Origin: Phycomyces nitens
Taxonomy: Eukaryota > Mucoromycota > Mucoromycetes > Mucorales > Phycomycetaceae
DNA length: 64,000 nt
Direction: 5' to 3'
Assembly (NCBI GenBank): GCA_022702545.1
Contig: JAHRBC010000003.1
Span: forward strand, 6,448,001-6,512,000
How positions within the stretch are numbered: the first letter of the stretch is position 1; the number at the start of each line of letters is the position of its first letter. The notes under the pieces are model-generated. The model was not told where the DNA came from, searched no databases, and was given only the letters and a program-made list of their open reading frames with translations. The position numbers and the translations under genes were made by a program. Below, piece after piece: positions 23,401 through 35,062 of the stretch.

Positions 23401-26400
23401 AGATGGTTGAAGACTTTCATGTACCACAAAACGAACAGGTCGAAGAGATGCCAATTACAGCCGTACGTATCTGGTGGGTACGGTTCGTCTGGTTCTGTAC
23501 CTGGTGGATCCCTTCGCCGTTACTCCGTATCCTTGGCAAGATGAAGCGTGAGGATGTACAGATGGCATGGCGTGAAAAGGTCACTCTGTGTATGTGTATC
23601 GGCTTCTTCTCCTGTGTTGTCATCTTTTTCATCGTTGGTCTTGGTGAAGTCATCTGTCCGGGAACCAAGAAGATGTACTCTTATGCGAACGTAGGTGCCC
23701 ATACAGAAACCAATGATATGTACATGAGTGTCCGTGGTACTGCTTACGATGTCACCAACTTTGCCATCACTGGTCATGGAACAACTGCAATCAGTGCCAG
23801 CCAAGACGCCATGTCTGAACTGGCTGGTATGGATGTATCCTACAGTATTCCTCCTCCATTGACGGTTGCCTGTGAAGGTCTCGTAACATCTTCAACCATC
23901 AAGGTCACTCCAAATGCCACCATTGTCCTTTCTACCTTTGTACACAACTCTGGTGATCAATTGACAATTCCCACTCTCACCAGCATGGCTTCCAACACCT
24001 GGTACTGGAACACCTTCTTGCCCGAAATGAGTCTCTACAAAAAGGGTCCCGTCGTAGTTCCCATCAAGGAGCTCTTGGCCGACTTCCAGTCCTGGGGACG
24101 CACAGCCGCCGCCATCAACGGAAGAGTGTATGACATTACAGACTACATCGCCACCGCCAAGACCTATGACAGTGGGTCTACGGCCAGCGATTACCACTAC
24201 CTCCACTCCACAATCGAAGAGATCTTTACAAAGTTCAGTGGAACCGATGCCACCGACAAATGGGAGCAGTACAAGGGCTCCATGAGTGCTGAGCAGCAGG
24301 CCATGAACATGAACTGCCTCAACAATTTCTTTTACATTGGTGATGTCGATATCCGTGATACCCCTCGTTGTCAGTTCTCCAACTACCTCTTGCTGTCCTT
24401 TGCTATTCTGATGTGCGTCGTCATTGGTGTCAAGTTCTTGGCCGCCCTTCAGTTTGGTGGTGCACCCACTCCCGAAGACCATGACAAATTTGTCATCTGC
24501 CAGGTCCCTTGTTACACTGAAGACGAAGATTCGCTCAAAAAGACCATTGATTCTCTTACTGTGCTCAACTATGATGACAAGCGCAAGTTGCTTTTCATCA
24601 TTGCCGATGGCATGGTCATGGGTAGTGGTAACGACAGACCTACGCCCCGTATCGTGCTCGATGTGCTTGGTTATGACACCAAGAATGATCCTGAACCCTT
24701 GATGTTCAAGTCAATTGGTGAAGGCAGCAAGCAGCTCAACTACGGCAAGGTCTATTCTGGTCTCTATGAATGCGAAGGCCATGTTGTGCCATACATTGTA
24801 ATTGCCAAGGTCGGAAAGGCTTCTGAGCGCGCAAAGCCTGGCAACAGAGGAAAGCGTGATTCCCAGATGATTTGCATGAACTTCTTGAACAAGGTCCACT
24901 TTGACGGTGAAATGACTCCTCTTGAACTCGAGATCTTCCATCAGCTAAAGAACGTTATCGGTGTCAATCCCTCGTTCTATGAATACGTACTCATGGTGGA
25001 TTCTGATACAGAGGTCATGCCAGACGCACTCAACCATATGATTTCATGCATGCTTCACGACGGTAGAATCATTGGTCTCTGTGGTGAAACCAAACTTACA
25101 AACGAAGACGATTCATGGACAACCATGATCCAGGTCTATGAATACTACATTTCCCATCACTTGGCAAAGGCTTTCGAGTCCTTGTTTGGATCTGTCACTT
25201 GTTTGCCCGGTTGTTTCTGTATGTACCGTATCCGAACACCTGTCAAGAATGAGCCCTTGATCATTTCGCCCAAGATCATTCTCGAGTACTCTGATACCCA
25301 TGTTGATACCCTTCACAAGAAGAACTTGCTCCATCTTGGTGAGGATCGTTATCTGACCACTCTTATGATGAAGCACTTTCCCCAGTACAAGATGAAGTTC
25401 ACACCCCATGCCCAATGTAAAACCGTGGCTCCCGATAGATGGAAGATTCTCTTGTCTCAGCGTCGTCGATGGATTAACTCTACCATTCACAACCTGTTTG
25501 AGGTCGTACTCTTGCCTGATCTCTGTGGTTTCTGCTGTTTCTCGATGCGCTTTATTGTGTTGATTGATCTGATCGGTACACTTACTCTGCCTGTGTCTGT
25601 CGTATACATGGTCTACCTTATTTATGTCATTGCCTCTGGATCTGGTCCACTTCCAATTCTTGCCCTGGCAATGTTGGCAGCAAGTTATGGTATCCAAGTC
25701 GTCCTATTTATCCTCAAGAGACAGTGGCAGCACATTGGTTGGATGTTCTTTTACATCATTGCCATTCCAGTCTTTTCCTTCTTTTTGCCCGTCTATTCAT
25801 TCTGGCATTTCGATGATTTCTCATGGGGTAACACTCGTGTTGTCGTCGGTGACAATAACCAAAAGAAGATTATCGTGGCCGATGATGAGAAGTTTGACGA
25901 CAAGATGATTCCTGTCAAGAAGTGGAGTGTTTATGAACAAGAACTGTGGGAGATGGGATCCCAGGGCTCCAGAGAAACCGGTGTCACTGGAAACAGCTAC
26001 CGTAGCCACCAGACCCGCGGATCAAAGATTGGAGGAGGAGGAGGAGGTGTTGGAGGAGGGAGCCAGTACGGAGGGGGCAGCCAGTACGGAGGAGGCAGCC
26101 AATATGGAGGAGGCAGCCAGGCAGGCGATTATGATTATTACCGCGACTCCACACCTAACCTCAAGGGAGCCAGAGCACAGACCCCCATGGGCTATCCTGG
26201 CTCGGTCATCTCACCAGGCTCAGAATACGGTGGTGGTGGTGGTCAGAACTATGTCAGCAATCCTCCTATGAACCGTGGATCTCGTACGATGTCTGTCAAT
26301 AGTTTTGGCAACCCTGAATTCTTTGCTGGCAATCCTGCAATGCCTCCTGGTGCAGATGGCAGTGCAATGTATGATCAGCGTAGTATGGGTGGCAATCGTA

Positions 26401-26760
26401 TTATGAGCCAGCAGCCACAGCCACAGGGCGAGTACGAAATGCCAGCCATGGGCGCACACATGAGCCAGTACTCAATTCCAATGTCTCAAGGTGGTCTTCA
26501 GCCCATGACACCACCCGGATTCCCAATCGACGATGAGATTCTCTCTGAAATCAAAAATATCCTTGCCACAGCTAATCTCATGAGCATCACAAAGAAGCAG
26601 GGTAAGATCTTTAATAGTTTCTTTATGAATTCAACTAACATTAACATCTTGTTGTTATATAGTTCGAGAACAACTCAGTGCGTTCTTTGGATTTGACATG
26701 ACACCCAAGAAGGAGTTCATCAACACAAGTATCGAGTATGTCTTACAAGGACGACTCTAG
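20427..26760 (+). CDS. Chitin synthase with myosin-like motor domain (class V/VII type)
   Basis: Membrane glycosyltransferase that polymerises UDP-GlcNAc into cell-wall chitin at growing hyphal tips. Four exons: 20427-20752, 20959-23295, 23375-26601 and 26663-26760 (1,995 residues). The myosin head-like region spans about 20-800, with P-loop GITGSGKS at 110-117. Switch I-like NISASKFG (about 163-169) and switch II-like ILDQFGFQ (389-396) depart from the myosin consensus. Membrane segments follow near 920-985, then cytochrome-b5-like parts (AYDVTNFAI, GRVYDITDYI). The GT2 catalytic core has FVICQVPCYTEDEDSL, VDSDTE (about 1429-1434), EDRYLT (1544-1549) and QRRRW (1583-1587). Several C-terminal membrane segments lead to SWGNTR. 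A Gly/Ser/Gln linker and a DEK_C-type tail (QVREQLSAFFGFD...EYVLQGRL) close the protein. Codon use is GC-biased compared with the flanks, as in a well-expressed gene. Activity of the motor is uncertain; the synthase core looks intact. Confidence 0.95.
26052..26123 (+). repeat. Four tandem 18-bp units coding GGGSQY in the chitin synthase linker
   Basis: Four in-frame 18-bp units translate as GGGSQY, GGGSQY, GGGSQY and GGGSQA between the last membrane segment and the DEK_C-like tail. They give a flexible linker that is likely to vary in length between strains. Confidence 0.85.
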
Positions 26761-27190
26761 ATTCCTTTATTTTATCTCTCTCTCTCTCTACCTCTATTTC
26801 CTTACATCACATCCCCTCTTTCTTCTTCTTCTTCTTTACTCTGTAAACAAATCCCAATCCATACAAACACCATACACCTTTTTCTTTTCTTTTTTTTACT
26901 TGAATAATAAGATGTTTTCTCTTTATCACCAAAAAAATAAAATCATGATAATTTTTAACAAAAAATAAAAGCATTCGAGTCTTTCTCTTTCTTATTTTTT
27001 GCGTTTCAACAAGCTCTTTGCCATGACAATAATAGATGGGGATGTTGTACAATTATATCTAGGCGAATAACATCTTGACACGTTCCATGCGAGCCATATT
27101 CATATTTTCGTAAAAAAGGAGAATCAAATCAGGGAGGATCTTAAAGAGGTTTGGAATCACACCAGTCAAGTCCGCCTCCTACTTTTAAAC
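26761..27190. other. Intergenic between chitin synthase and EF-hand gene
   Basis: CT-rich and AT-rich 3' region (CTCTCTCT near 26781, CTT units near 26822). No gene seen. Confidence 0.7.
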
Positions 27191-27718
27191 ATGACAATCA
27201 AAGCTTTGGTCTTGGGTCTGATATTCTCTATTGCTGTTCAGGGTGCGACATTTGAAGAAGAGTAAGTCGAATGGTGGACCTGATCAGTGTGCTAATGAAT
27301 CTCTAGACATTTGCATGACACTCATCAGATCCAGAGTGCAGATGAAATGTCATTCTTCAAGATTCATGATCTGAATGGAGATGGCTTTTGGGATGCACAT
27401 GAACTCCGTGCAATGTACGGTCTCGAACGCGATATTGATCCCGATGCAAAGCATGTCAGGACTATTATCGATCGTGTGTTTGCAGATCTCGACAAGGATC
27501 TCGATGGCTATGTCTCAATGGCCGAATACATGACCACAAAACTTCCCAATTGGACAGAAGAAGAAAAGGTTGCGGAAAAGATGTGGAAGGAAGAACACCC
27601 CTATCAGCCCGAACAAGACACTGAGCAGCACGTATTTCAGGCAGACGCTTCAGAATCCCATCCCGAATGGGAAGATGAAGGAGTCCAAGGCCATATTCCA
27701 GACAAGTATAGAGACTGA
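27191..27718 (+). CDS. Secretory-pathway EF-hand protein (Ssp120/nucleobindin-like)
   Basis: Small calcium-binding protein of 160 residues from two exons, 27191-27261 and 27307-27718. The 45-nt intron has donor GTAAGT, branch TGCTAATG and acceptor CTAG. The start is set by a clear signal peptide (MTIKALVLGLIFSIAVQGA), so the protein enters the ER. Two EF-hand loops are visible: DLNGDGFWDAHE (about residues 47-58) and DKDLDGYVSMAE. Both keep the acidic loop positions and the central Gly, and the text FFKIHDLNGDGFWDAHELRA matches the nucleobindin/Ssp120 pattern. The C-terminal half is Glu-rich and lacks an HDEL-type retrieval signal. Likely a Golgi or secreted Ca2+-binding cargo-related protein; that role is inferred from relatives. 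Confidence 0.85.
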
Positions 27719-28075
27719 TTATAAAGCATATTTATAAATGTATCATATTTTGTCGTCTTTGGTACCATGGATTTGCAGGATATGATGATTAAAAAATCCC
27801 CAAGGCAGGTTGCAAATGTAATAATATATCTGCACAGTTGCAAAACAATGATAGATTGGCCATTCCGGAATGATCCTACGCATGAATATAGTACCTCTTT
27901 GGAAATTCACTAGGGTCTTTACGTATAGAAATCCCAATCTACCTTACATCTTGTTCAACAAGAGGCCAGGCCTTTGTCTGTGCCAAACCCATAGAGGATG
28001 ATGGGTCACTTTATTTTTGTGACTGATGCCCTCTTTTGGACCAAGTTTCTCCTTTGGACCTGTGATTATTATTGC

Positions 28076-28115
<40 letters not shown>

Positions 28116-28208
28116 TTCTCATCACATTAAAAAACCAACCCTCTAGTCGTCTCTTTCTCTTTATAAATTTTTTTTTGACACGCCACAAAAGGGTGTCTTT
28201 ATATCACA
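27719..28208. other. Intergenic with long (ATT)n repeat
   Basis: 3' region of the EF-hand gene and promoter of the PHD gene. It contains the ATT microsatellite at 28074-28116 but no gene. Confidence 0.7.
28074..28116. repeat. (ATT)n microsatellite
   Basis: About 12 ATT units roughly 100 bp upstream of the PHF14-like start codon. A Tyr-rich open frame over it is a repeat artefact. Confidence 0.9.
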
Positions 28209-31200
28209 ATGACAACCTCTTCATTGTTCCTTGACCGTTCCAATTCAACAGCCAACCCCGCATTACCAGCTAATACAGTTGATGCATCCTTTTACCAAGG
28301 ATTGCCATCAATGAGAGCTAAATTCAATTCCAGGCCACCGATTCGTTATTCTTCCAACAACAGAAGAAACCTGGGCACTCGAATGACCAATCAGACAATC
28401 CATCCCAGCACATCCCAGCCTAGAAACAATCTACAGTCCTTAAATTCACCGCATGTTACCGCAAAATCCACCAAATCCAAACATCGAATTAATGGATTGA
28501 CTGCCTCCAACCTCATTGAATCATATTATTCCCGCCTAGGAAATGACCTCCAGAACCTTCACGGAAAAAATAAAAAAATCGATAGTCATGTGAACCATGC
28601 CAGTGAGTTACTGGAGAGTATGTCAAGTAGGTATATTCCTGATTGATATCAGATTCACTTATTCACAGCCTAATATTCCAACAGTTATTGCCGAACCCAG
28701 CCGTCCAGAAGAGCAGGATCGTGGGTCTTTTGGACAAGAGCACAACCTCGGGCAGTCTAGCTATCCTACCCCTCAGCATACAGAATATCCATATGATCAA
28801 GATGTGGAAAATGTGGTCTCGGGTCCTATCAAAAGGCCAGAGGTCTATGGTGTCAGATCTCCCCTGCCACGTCAAGAGCGTGAAATGAGAGATGAAATCT
28901 ATAGGCACCACGCTATTCAGCAGGCTCATGAAGAGTGGTTAGAGAAGCAGCTGTACAGAAGAACATATAATCTTGGAGGATTTGGTACACCCAGGATGTC
29001 ACGCTACACCCCTAATTTACGTGTATCTGGAATGGTGACCGCTAGTCCCACTCACACGCGCCGCCTATTAACGCGACCTCGGCCAATCCAAACGACGGGA
29101 ACAACTCCGCCTCTCCCAGCCGAGTCCCACAATTGGGTTGGGCTGGATGGCTACAGAGAGTTGGAGCCTTTCAAGTCATTAAGAGACGGTAAGTATTCTG
29201 ACTATATCTTGGCTGGCCATACACTATGGTTGGTGGTATGGAATCTTAATTAGCATTTCTCAAATCATACAAACTTACCAATCATATATATTCTTGTTTT
29301 TTATATATATATTCATTAAAACAAAAAAAAGAAGAAAGGTATGTTCAAATAAGACCTTTTATTTTGTAAATTTCTAGGATACGAATGGTTCAAGATGGGT
29401 AAACAAGAATCTATAAAGGCAGGAAGTTTGTCTCAAGGCCAATGTTCATAAACATGCCCCAAAGAAAATACTGGGAAAACGTGGGCCAGAAACGCGTTAT
29501 TTTGGTAAACGACATGGATTTGGAAGCCATGATGATTACAAGGACAATACCAAAACCGACGATAGCGATTCCTCGACCGAATCATATGCTATTAGCAACC
29601 CATACCCCACTAGTGATTCAGATGCTAGTACAAATTCAGATACTAGCATCAAAGACAAAAAGTGGCCCTCAAATGTTAGAGAGTGGCTCCAGAAATGGGT
29701 AATTATTCATGATTGCTTTGGTAGAAAGCATATAACACACGACTTATACGGGTCATCAATAGAAATACAATGACCCCGAGGTCTGCTGTATATGCTTTAT
29801 GGAGACGTGCAATAGCGACAATCCGTTTGTCTATTGCGACGAGCCAGATTGCGATGTAATCATTCATCAAAGTAAGCAACGGCCAGAAAGTGTACAAAAT
29901 ACTGATATTGTACCCTAGATTGCTATGGAATTGAACGCTGTCCAGGTCCTGAAGATACTTGGAGATGCGATAGATGCGAGTCTTTGAAGATCAATCGCTC
30001 AAAGATGGTTGTAAGTCTTTGGATGTCTACTAATCTTGGTATCTAATCATATTTTGCACAACAATAAAGATCTGTGCCTTGTGTCCAGCATCTCATGGTG
30101 CTTTCCGTAAGCTCGAAGGTCCATTTTTTGGAATGGGTTGGGTTCATGTTGCCTGTGCCTTGTGGATTCCTGGGGTTCACATTGCAGACCAGAAAAGAAT
30201 CAAAGGCATCAATCTGCGTTCAGTAGAGCCATCTTGCTGGAAAGGAGTAAGCAAGATATCCCATTTGCAAAAAAAAAAAGTATCGATATACTCAATGTCG
30301 ATAAATTCAATATATAGAAATGTACTCTGTGCACAGATCCTGTTCAAGCAGAGTATGGTGGCTATCTATCTTGCCAAGAGACAGGGTGCAAGACAATGTT
30401 TCATGTCTCTTGCGGCCAAAAGTATGGTCTGGTTCGCATAACCATGAGTGGAAAGAGAAGTATTTGCTGCTACACCCATGACAAACGCGAAAGGTTCAAG
30501 CGGGCTCGACCTGAGCAGCGCATGAATCTATGGGATCGCTGGGTCGAGACTCGAGATGACTACCTTGAGAATGCAGATGGAGAGACTGGAGCCAAGAAAG
30601 AATTCTTGTCTGCTTGGCTCAAAGCCTACAAAGATGTCTCTCACGATAGTCCCGAGGCCTGCTCAGAAGCATTTGCTGAATTTTGTGATAGAATCAACGT
30701 AATTTGTGCTTCAAGATACAAGAATGCAAAGGCCATAATTGCCGAAGGAACCTCACGTCTAGGTGAACTATATGAGAAAATGCAGAGAAATAATGGTTCA
30801 AGAGACCAGAATCTTCTTCAGAAAGAATTAAAGGCTGTCATTGCACGCGTTCAACGTGCAAGTGAGTCTAATCGACAGAACAAGCGATACTACGATGACA
30901 TTTTGGAACAAGCAACCCGACTCTCTTTCCAGCTCGTCCTGAAAAACAATGAAAAGAACAAGTCTACTTTTGCACAACCTGCAGTACAAACTCATGTACA
31001 GACTCCAAATAGCATGTCTTTGAGCTTTGGTAATGAAGACTTTTCACCCGACCCTTCAGCAAACAAACATGCAAAACCTGGAGTCCGTAGCCACAAAAAG
31101 TTTGTATCATTTCTATCAACCCTAGTAACATCATTTACTGATCACTAATCTATTTAAAAATCTTGGATTTTATAGAAAACTTCCTTCTCAGCTCAAAAAT

Positions 31201-31980
31201 GCGCTGCCCACAACTTCTTTACCAGGACCTGAATCGAATATTAACTGGTCTGATAGTCCTTCTACATTTACGACTAATAAGAAGTCTCAGACCCAAACAA
31301 AGTCTACTAAGCCCTTGGGCAATGGTAGCAGGAAATCTGGCGGAAAGAATATCATGACCACCGGCAGCGCTTCTCATTCGAAATCAAGACCAAGATCCAA
31401 AAAACTTTCGAAATCTTCAAAACTTTCAAATCATTCCATCTCTAGGAAAAAAATCAGATCTAACAAAAAGGCGAAAACAGGAATGAAATCGCCAAAGCCT
31501 GTAGAAAAGACAAACAAGCTTCCCGAACGACCAGTCAAAACAGCAGAAGAATTGAGCAACTGTATATGTGGTGAATGCAATCAAAACGAGTTGCCTCTGG
31601 AGGCTCTTGAGAGACTGAAACTTCCGGAAGATTATATGAAGCGTTTGGAAGACACTGTTCATTTGAGACTAAATGGCTATACTGGCAAGGGTCTCAATTG
31701 GGATCCACGTGTATTTATCGAATGTAGTGTCTGTAAAGGAGAATTCCATTGCGGTTGCCCCAATCCGCCGATCAAGAACTACCCTGCACCGTAAGCTTCT
31801 AATTTTGTATCGGAAACTGTTATCCTTACGCCAAACTTCTCTGATTTTAGGCACGAGCTATTTGTATGCGTTCAATGCGATACTACTGCAGAAGATTTGG
31901 AAGAAAGTGAAGCCCAGAAAGAGCTGCGGGATAGTGCAAACCGGACGAGAGTCAAAGCTCGTATAAACTACAAAGAGTGA
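28209..31980 (+). CDS. PHF14/AF10-like extended-PHD chromatin protein
   Basis: Predicted nuclear histone-tail reader. Ten exons inferred: 28209-28626, 28685-29188, 29378-29398, 29490-29698, 29763-29871, 29919-30010, 30070-30246, 30318-31099, 31176-31790 and 31851-31980 (1,018 residues). The N-terminal 380 residues are Ser/Asn/Arg-rich and disordered, ending in a Asp/Ser/Thr stretch. From about 391 comes an extended PHD (PHD, zinc knuckle, second PHD): EVCCICF, CDEPDC, HQNCYGIERC, WRCDRC, ICALCP, WVHVACALWIPGV, KCTLCTD, YLSCQETGCKTMFHVSCGQ and CYTH. A helical region follows, then a Lys/Ser-rich nuclear-signal-like linker. A C-terminal atypical PHD (about 900-985) has CICGEC, CSVCKGEFHCGCPNPP and CVQCD. 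This order resembles animal PHF14; BRPF/NTO1 also carry an extended PHD but add a bromodomain, absent here. Exon 3 is only 21 nt. The acceptor at 30317 is chosen because it restores the zinc-binding pair in KCTLCTD. Confidence 0.85.
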
Positions 31981-33863
31981 AAGGAAAAAGTAAAGCTTTT
32001 TTCTTTCTTTCTTTCTCAAAACGCACAAGCTGGTATGAAATAGCAAAACACATCATATACTCTCACGCAGTATCCTCTTTCTTCTTCTTCTTCTACGTCT
32101 CTTTTACTTTTCAAATTTTGTAAAGTGTCATATATACATATATATATACTTGTGAGTATATTTAAACGTTCAAATGATACTCTTTCTTTACAAAAAAATT
32201 GTTTCTCGAGTGCTAGACAGATTGGTATCTTTTGATAGCATAAAATGACAAAACTACTTTGGAATAGTTGAGTGGGGTTTCCTTGGGGTAGATCTTTCTA
32301 TAAAAAAAAAGGTATTTTTGTGGCATCAATACCAAGAGTAGATTCAGAGAATACCAATGCATACAATGGCATTTAGATCTACAAAAGGAGAAATAGGCTT
32401 TATTCTGAGAAATTCATGCTTCTATAGTTGCTTGCATCTTGTAGTACCAATCTATTTAAAACGATCGAATCTTCATAATGAATACAATTAACGGATAATA
32501 TTTTATATATACACCTTTTGAAAACTTTCAATACTACATAATTAGAATATTTACAATGCAAAAGATTAGTATAAAAATTGTCTCATGCAAAGCATTGAAG
32601 AAAGTTTTTATGGTTGGTCTCACAAAACAGGCTATTTTATATATCAATATACGATTTGAAAGGTTAAAATATACAGTGAAATGCTAATAGCATTATTTGG
32701 CCAACCTACAAAACTAGAATAATAAATTACACCCGGTGAAAATACCATATATTAACAAACTAATCAAAGTACAAAAAGGGTATCACTCTACTCTAGACAC
32801 CTATCGATACTTTCATTACATAATCAACAAAATACCCCGTATAGCACAGGAGGATGAGGAGAAAATAATAAAATAGATTTCAATACTGATTTATATAAAG
32901 ATCTTGATGATTTAAAGGGTTTATATATACATATCCAATATATTATGCGATACTTTTTTTGTGTATTGGGATCAGTAGATATCTTAAACAAACAAGGCCT
33001 CTTGTATAATAGAATGAAAAACAAATGCATTCAAGGAGCCACAATAGAATTGACAAAAGATCGACGGCCAAAAATAACCCATTTTATTGTCTAGTACTTT
33101 TATCATTTTGATTATTTTGATTGCAATTTTTTTTGCCTGCTAGATACACGTTTGAATGACATGTGTAATACTCCATGAAATAACAAATGAACAAACTTTA
33201 GATAAAAGAAAAGATAAAGGGATATAATATTTATACTTATATTTTTAATAATTTATTTATTTATTCATGTTAAAGTAATTGGCATGTCGCCTTTTTTTTT
33301 GCCTTGGAAACAAATCAAAATTATATAATGGTAAAGAAGCTTATATTACAGTGCAATCAACCAAGACGATACAATAGTCGCAGATACATAATGAATTAAA
33401 GGGTTTTCAATTCAACAATAAATCAGAATATACTTTCTGTATCAAAACTAGACGCAAATAAAAATAATTGTATATTATTAATAGCTTACAGTATAAAGAA
33501 AACAGCACATGTTTTTATACTTTGTATGCCATCACACTACCCACTCTGGCCATATTAAATACGTTTGTTGGGCCCAGTTGGCTGGTCCAATGGGTTGAAA
33601 TGGCCACTTTTTTTTATTTTTACCTCTTGTATACTTTATTATATTGCTGGTAAATATCTATACTATTAAATAAAGTGCATATAAACTAGGGATTCTAAAG
33701 ATATTGGTTGTTTGATCAGTGTAAAGCAAAATGCCAAGACTACACAAAACATAAATACCACTGGGATTTTGTAATATAAACCTTTTAAAAATCCGAATAA
33801 CGTTTAAGCTTGGAGCAACGTACTCTTCTTTTTTTTTCTTCATTTTCTAAATCTAAATCAGTA
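31981..33863. other. AT-rich intergenic, no gene seen
   Basis: About 1.9 kb of AT-rich DNA with short (AT)n runs. No open frame with splice context or domain. Confidence 0.6.
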
Positions 33864-34410
33864 ATGAATCAACAAAACGAAACCATCACACCATCACCAA
33901 AGGTCTCATGCAAAAGCAAGAAGAAGACTGACAATATAACTCGGGCAGCAATTGTACATGAAAGTATTGTAAATGGCGCCAAACAATGCGACATTGCTCA
34001 AAAGCTCAATGTTAGCAAGCTTGTTGTGACAAGAGTGCTCAAACACTATCGAGAGACAGGCTCACACGAGAGAGTCAAGAACTCGGGGAGACCATTAAAA
34101 CTTAAGGAAAGAGATGCAAGAGAGATCACGAGGGAGATCGTAAGGGATCCAACACAGACATTGGTGACCCTTCGAAAGATGGCCACTACTCCAACATCGT
34201 CCCAGACATTCCGAACTTTTCTTCGTAGACAAGGAATATCAAGAAACCATTTAACGTCCCAAGATCTTCAAAGGAACCCACCAAAAAATGCCTAAAGTCA
34301 GCAAGACTTACATTCTATTGAAACATCACAGATTGGAATGCCATGAATTGACCCATTGAGTATGTCTTTAAGCGCCATAGAAGGTATAAACGCCCTACAG
34401 ATCTCTTGTA
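33864..34410 (+). pseudogene. Tc1-like transposase, internally deleted (HTH region plus C-terminal scrap)
   Basis: An open frame of 143 codons from Met at 33864 to 34295 encodes a helix-turn-helix, homeodomain-like DNA-binding region of Tc1/mariner type (AAIVHESIVNGAKQCDIAQK, then RVLKHYRETGSHERVKNSGR, GRPLKLKERD). About 50 bases after the stop, the text PIEYVFKRHRRYKRPTDLL resembles the NPIE..W motif at the C-terminal end of such transposases. The central catalytic part with its first two acidic residues is absent. I read this as an internal-deletion relic. The first half could survive as a stand-alone DNA-binding protein. Terminal inverted repeats were not found. Confidence 0.65.
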
Positions 34411-34924
34411 CACAAAAAAGCTCGTCTTTGCTTCATTTTCATCTTACCAACCATATTTAAAGGAAGTTCTGTTTTGGTTTGAGGTTACTTTTATGTATAA
34501 AGTATGTCGGCACTTGAAGTTCATGCCAAGAAAAGTGGATCTCAAGAAGTACACAAAACCTTTGAAGTAATACCTTTATTTTCAATTATATATTAAAGCA
34601 AAGATTCTGTTAAAGAATGCTCAGGTCACAAGGAAAATATATTATAATCAGTCTTGGTACTGCATTGAGATATAGCCAAGATATAAATTAATATATAATA
34701 CACACAAAAGCGATAAAGAAGTGTAACTTTTTCGTCGCAATAAAGACAAGACTTTACACTGATTTTATTATGAATATATTCAAACAATCTGTCTAGAAAT
34801 ATATAGTCATAAAGTATATATATTGGATAGTCTATGTAAACAAAAGCAAGATATTTATTCAATGCGGGATAGACCTACTTTTATGTTTTTCTAAAGCTAT
34901 TATATTATATTATATTATACATTA

Positions 34925-35062
34925 AAAATCAATGCCTGTCCAATCTTGGTCACAATCTCTTTCAACCGCTTTAGTGTTGTAGGTTTGGTTTGCCTTGAGC
35001 GAATATTATCATCCAACATATCTCAAATGTTCTGGATTGGACTAAATTTAGGACCTTTTTGA
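34925..35062 (-). pseudogene. Tc1-like transposase C-terminal relic
   Basis: On the minus strand a 45-codon stretch reads SPIQNI-stop-DMLDDNIRSR, then TLKRLKEIVTKIG. It matches the C-terminal pattern SPDLNPIE..W...L....R.....L..L...I of Tc1/mariner transposases. The tryptophan codon is now TGA. It is homologous at base level to the plus-strand scrap at 37137-37240. Confidence 0.65.

Noticed and set aside
23892..24482. 196-codon minus-strand frame inside the chitin synthase
   Set aside because: Antisense shadow with Gly/Val-rich composition.
27998..28234. Tyr-rich 78-codon frame
   Set aside because: Produced by the ATT microsatellite.
29399..29489. Apparent frameshift in the PHF14-like gene
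   Set aside because: A 91-nt intron with GTAAAC donor and GCCAG acceptor restores the frame, so no mutation is needed.
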